A DNA stretch of 6,790 nt from Gammaproteobacteria bacterium (GTDB lineage: Bacteria > Pseudomonadota > Gammaproteobacteria > UBA9214), in contig JAOUCV010000121.1 in NCBI GenBank assembly GCA_029859555.1, positions 1 through 6,790 on the forward strand. The letters run 5' to 3'. The notes beneath the pieces were generated by a model, which saw only the letters and a list, made by a program, of their open reading frames with translations, made no database searches and was not told where the DNA came from. The first letter of the stretch is position 1, and each line of letters begins with the position of its first letter. Of this stretch, positions 5,861 through 6,790 are shown piece after piece. The translations under genes and the position numbers were made by a program.

Positions 5861-6382
5861 GTGACAAACAGCAGAAAATTAATTTACCAGGGCCAGATAC
5901 TGCAACTGGTCATCGATAACGTAACGCTACCCAACGGCAAAGCCGTGGATCTGGAAATACTGCACCACCCCGGCGGGGCCGCCATTGTTGCACTGGACTC
6001 GCACAACCGGGTATGCCTGCTGCGCCAGTTCCGGCATGCAGCTGGTGGCTGGATATGGGAATTACCCGCTGGCAAACTGGAAACAGATGAAGGTCCGCAA
6101 ACGACGGCAGCACGTGAACTGGCAGAAGAGGCAGGACTGCAGGCCGGCCACTGGGACATGCTCGGCGAAATTCTCGTCAGCCCGGGGTTCTGCGACGAGA
6201 TCATTCATCTTTATCTTGCCCGCAACCTTACTGCTGTACCCGCGCAGCCGGAAGACGATGAACTGCTCGAGGTACACTGGCTACCCCTGGAACAAGCGCT
6301 GCAACAGGTTCATGACGGCACCCTGTCTGATGCCAAGACCATGCTCGGCCTGACACTGGCGGAGAAACATATACTGGCATAA
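5861..6382 (+). CDS. NUDIX hydrolase, ADP-ribose pyrophosphatase type
   Basis: This 173-residue NUDIX hydrolase very likely cleaves ADP-ribose or related nucleotide sugars to AMP and a sugar phosphate. The complete Nudix box GX5EX7REUXEEXGU runs from G71 to L93: G71, E77, R85-E86-L87, E89-E90 and G92. Pro108 lies 15 residues after the box within SPGF (107-110), which is the marker of the ADP-ribose pyrophosphatase subfamily, and DEIIHLYLA follows as usual. The upstream WIWELPAGKLE is also typical. The start is GTG at 5861 with GGGAGGA at 5848-5854 and about 7 bases of spacing. E. coli NudF is longer (209 residues); this is closer to the shorter YqkG-like enzymes. A terminator overlaps the end of the gene. 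Subfamily call is good; actual substrate is inferred. Confidence 0.9.
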   Translation: MTNSRKLIYQGQILQLVIDNVTLPNGKAVDLEILHHPGGAAIVALDSHNRVCLLRQFRHAAGGWIWELPAGKLETDEGPQTTAARELAEEAGLQAGHWDMLGEILVSPGFCDEIIHLYLARNLTAVPAQPEDDELLEVHWLPLEQALQQVHDGTLSDAKTMLGLTLAEKHILA

Positions 6383-6407
6383 AAAAATCCGGCCGAAGCG
6401 GGTTTTT
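6383..6407. terminator. Rho-independent terminator after the NUDIX gene
   Basis: AAAAATCCG and CGGGTTTTT pair around a 7-base loop (GCCGAAG), with one T-G wobble on the plus transcript, and end in five T residues. The A run on the left lets it act on the opposite strand too. There the TAA of the small minus-strand gene (6406-6408) overlaps it. Confidence 0.65.
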
Positions 6408-6646
6408 ATGGCGCCTTGCAGCCGCTTACCATGGCGCTGCCACGGGCGACTTCGGTATCAATAATTCTCGGGCCAGGAAGCAGCCTGAACCGATAATCCT
6501 CACAGGGCTTTTTATCGGACTGTTTAATTGCAATGGATTTATCAGGGACCAGATCAATGGTGAAGTCCCCTGCCATACGCCGGCAGCAACAGACTCGGTA
6601 TGAAAACAAGAGTAATAATCCTGATTCCCAAGCTGTTTGTTTTTAT
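6406..6646 (-). pseudogene. Small secreted-protein gene with ATA start and a +1 frameshift
   Basis: I do not recognise the family. On the complement, a strong GGGAGGGG is followed 8 bases later by ATA and a textbook signal peptide. That peptide has a basic start (IKTNSLGIR), the hydrophobic core IITLVFIPSLLL and a PAYG cleavage region. The frame stops a few codons later at TGA. Removing one base from the G4 run (6567-6570) joins it to another frame. The joined frame continues with RDFTIDLVPDKS, includes LLPGPRIIDTEV and ends SGCKAP before TAA. The repaired product would be about 79 residues: a 25-residue signal and 54 mature residues with two cysteines that could form a disulfide. Both the start codon (ATG to ATA) and the frame are damaged, which suggests a decayed gene. 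Sequencing error or a real non-standard start with frameshifting is possible. Confidence 0.45.
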
Positions 6647-6654
6647 CTTGTTTA

Positions 6655-6662
6655 CCCCTCCC
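6655..6662 (-). promoter_or_regulatory. Shine-Dalgarno sequence in front of the ATA codon
   Basis: The complement reads GGGAGGGG with 8 bases to the ATA at 6644-6646, an ideal distance for initiation. No ATG, GTG or TTG lies at a comparable distance, so it points to the ATA position as the original start. Confidence 0.45.
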
Positions 6663-6681
6663 GAACATGCATGATAAAAAA

Positions 6682-6711
6682 TTAATACAACTACGTGATT
6701 GTTATTGTCAC
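6682..6711 (-). promoter_or_regulatory. Candidate promoter of the small secreted-protein gene
   Basis: On the complement, GTGACA (6706-6711) and TATTAA (6682-6687) are 18 bases apart. They lie about 36 bases or more before the ATA codon. Both boxes are moderate matches. A plus-strand TATAAT at 6757-6762 may belong to a gene beyond the window, but it has no clear -35. Confidence 0.3.
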
Positions 6712-6790
6712 CGGCCGCTACGCACAAAACCGGGCTGCTCACGAGATTCCCGGTGATATAATCATATTCTCCAGCGTGCGTGGCTTTTAC

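Noticed and set aside
6426..6668. Minus-strand 80-codon frame starting at ATG 6668
   Set aside because: It has no ribosome-binding site before the ATG, is low in recognisable protein character, and overlaps both parts of the better-supported signal-peptide gene.

Overview
The window looks like a gammaproteobacterial chromosome segment of moderate GC. An Rsd/AlgQ-type sigma-70 regulator is present, and that family is largely restricted to gammaproteobacteria. IscU is very close to the enterobacterial type, and a FimX-like degenerate c-di-GMP receptor is also present. I cannot name the genus. No tRNA, rRNA, CRISPR array, transposase or phage gene is visible. Most of the window is housekeeping genes with short gaps.

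Left block (1-885, minus strand): the 5' part of mazG, cut by the window edge, preceded by rsd. Both proteins bear on stress and slow growth. A 457-base intergenic region (886-1342) separates rsd from the divergent iscR. It holds a good sigma-70-type promoter overlapped by an IscR-type operator, plus a short minus-strand open frame that reads like the end of a protein.

Isc block (1343-2290, plus strand): an IscR-family regulator directly followed by iscU and then a strong terminator. The iscS gene that normally sits between them is absent, as are iscA, hscBA and fdx. The IscR has also lost all cluster-ligating cysteines. This minimal operon is the most unusual feature of the window.

Middle (2285-4339, minus strand): a 684-residue protein with two receiver-like domains, a degenerate GGDEF domain and a degenerate EAL domain. 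It has the EVL and FVES signatures of FimX-type c-di-GMP receptors. It converges on iscU through one shared bidirectional terminator whose stem contains its own stop codon.

Right block (4510-6382): a stand-alone RibD C-terminal-type reductase (plus), a convergent YkgJ-type CxxCxxCC protein (minus), and a divergent ADP-ribose pyrophosphatase-type NUDIX hydrolase (plus). The last two share a 64-base promoter region.

Right end (6383-6790): the NUDIX terminator, then what appears to be a small secreted-protein gene on the minus strand. Its Shine-Dalgarno sequence, signal peptide and mature domain are all recognisable, but the start codon is ATA and the signal peptide is one frame away from the mature part. 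It may be decayed, unusually expressed, or affected by a sequence error.
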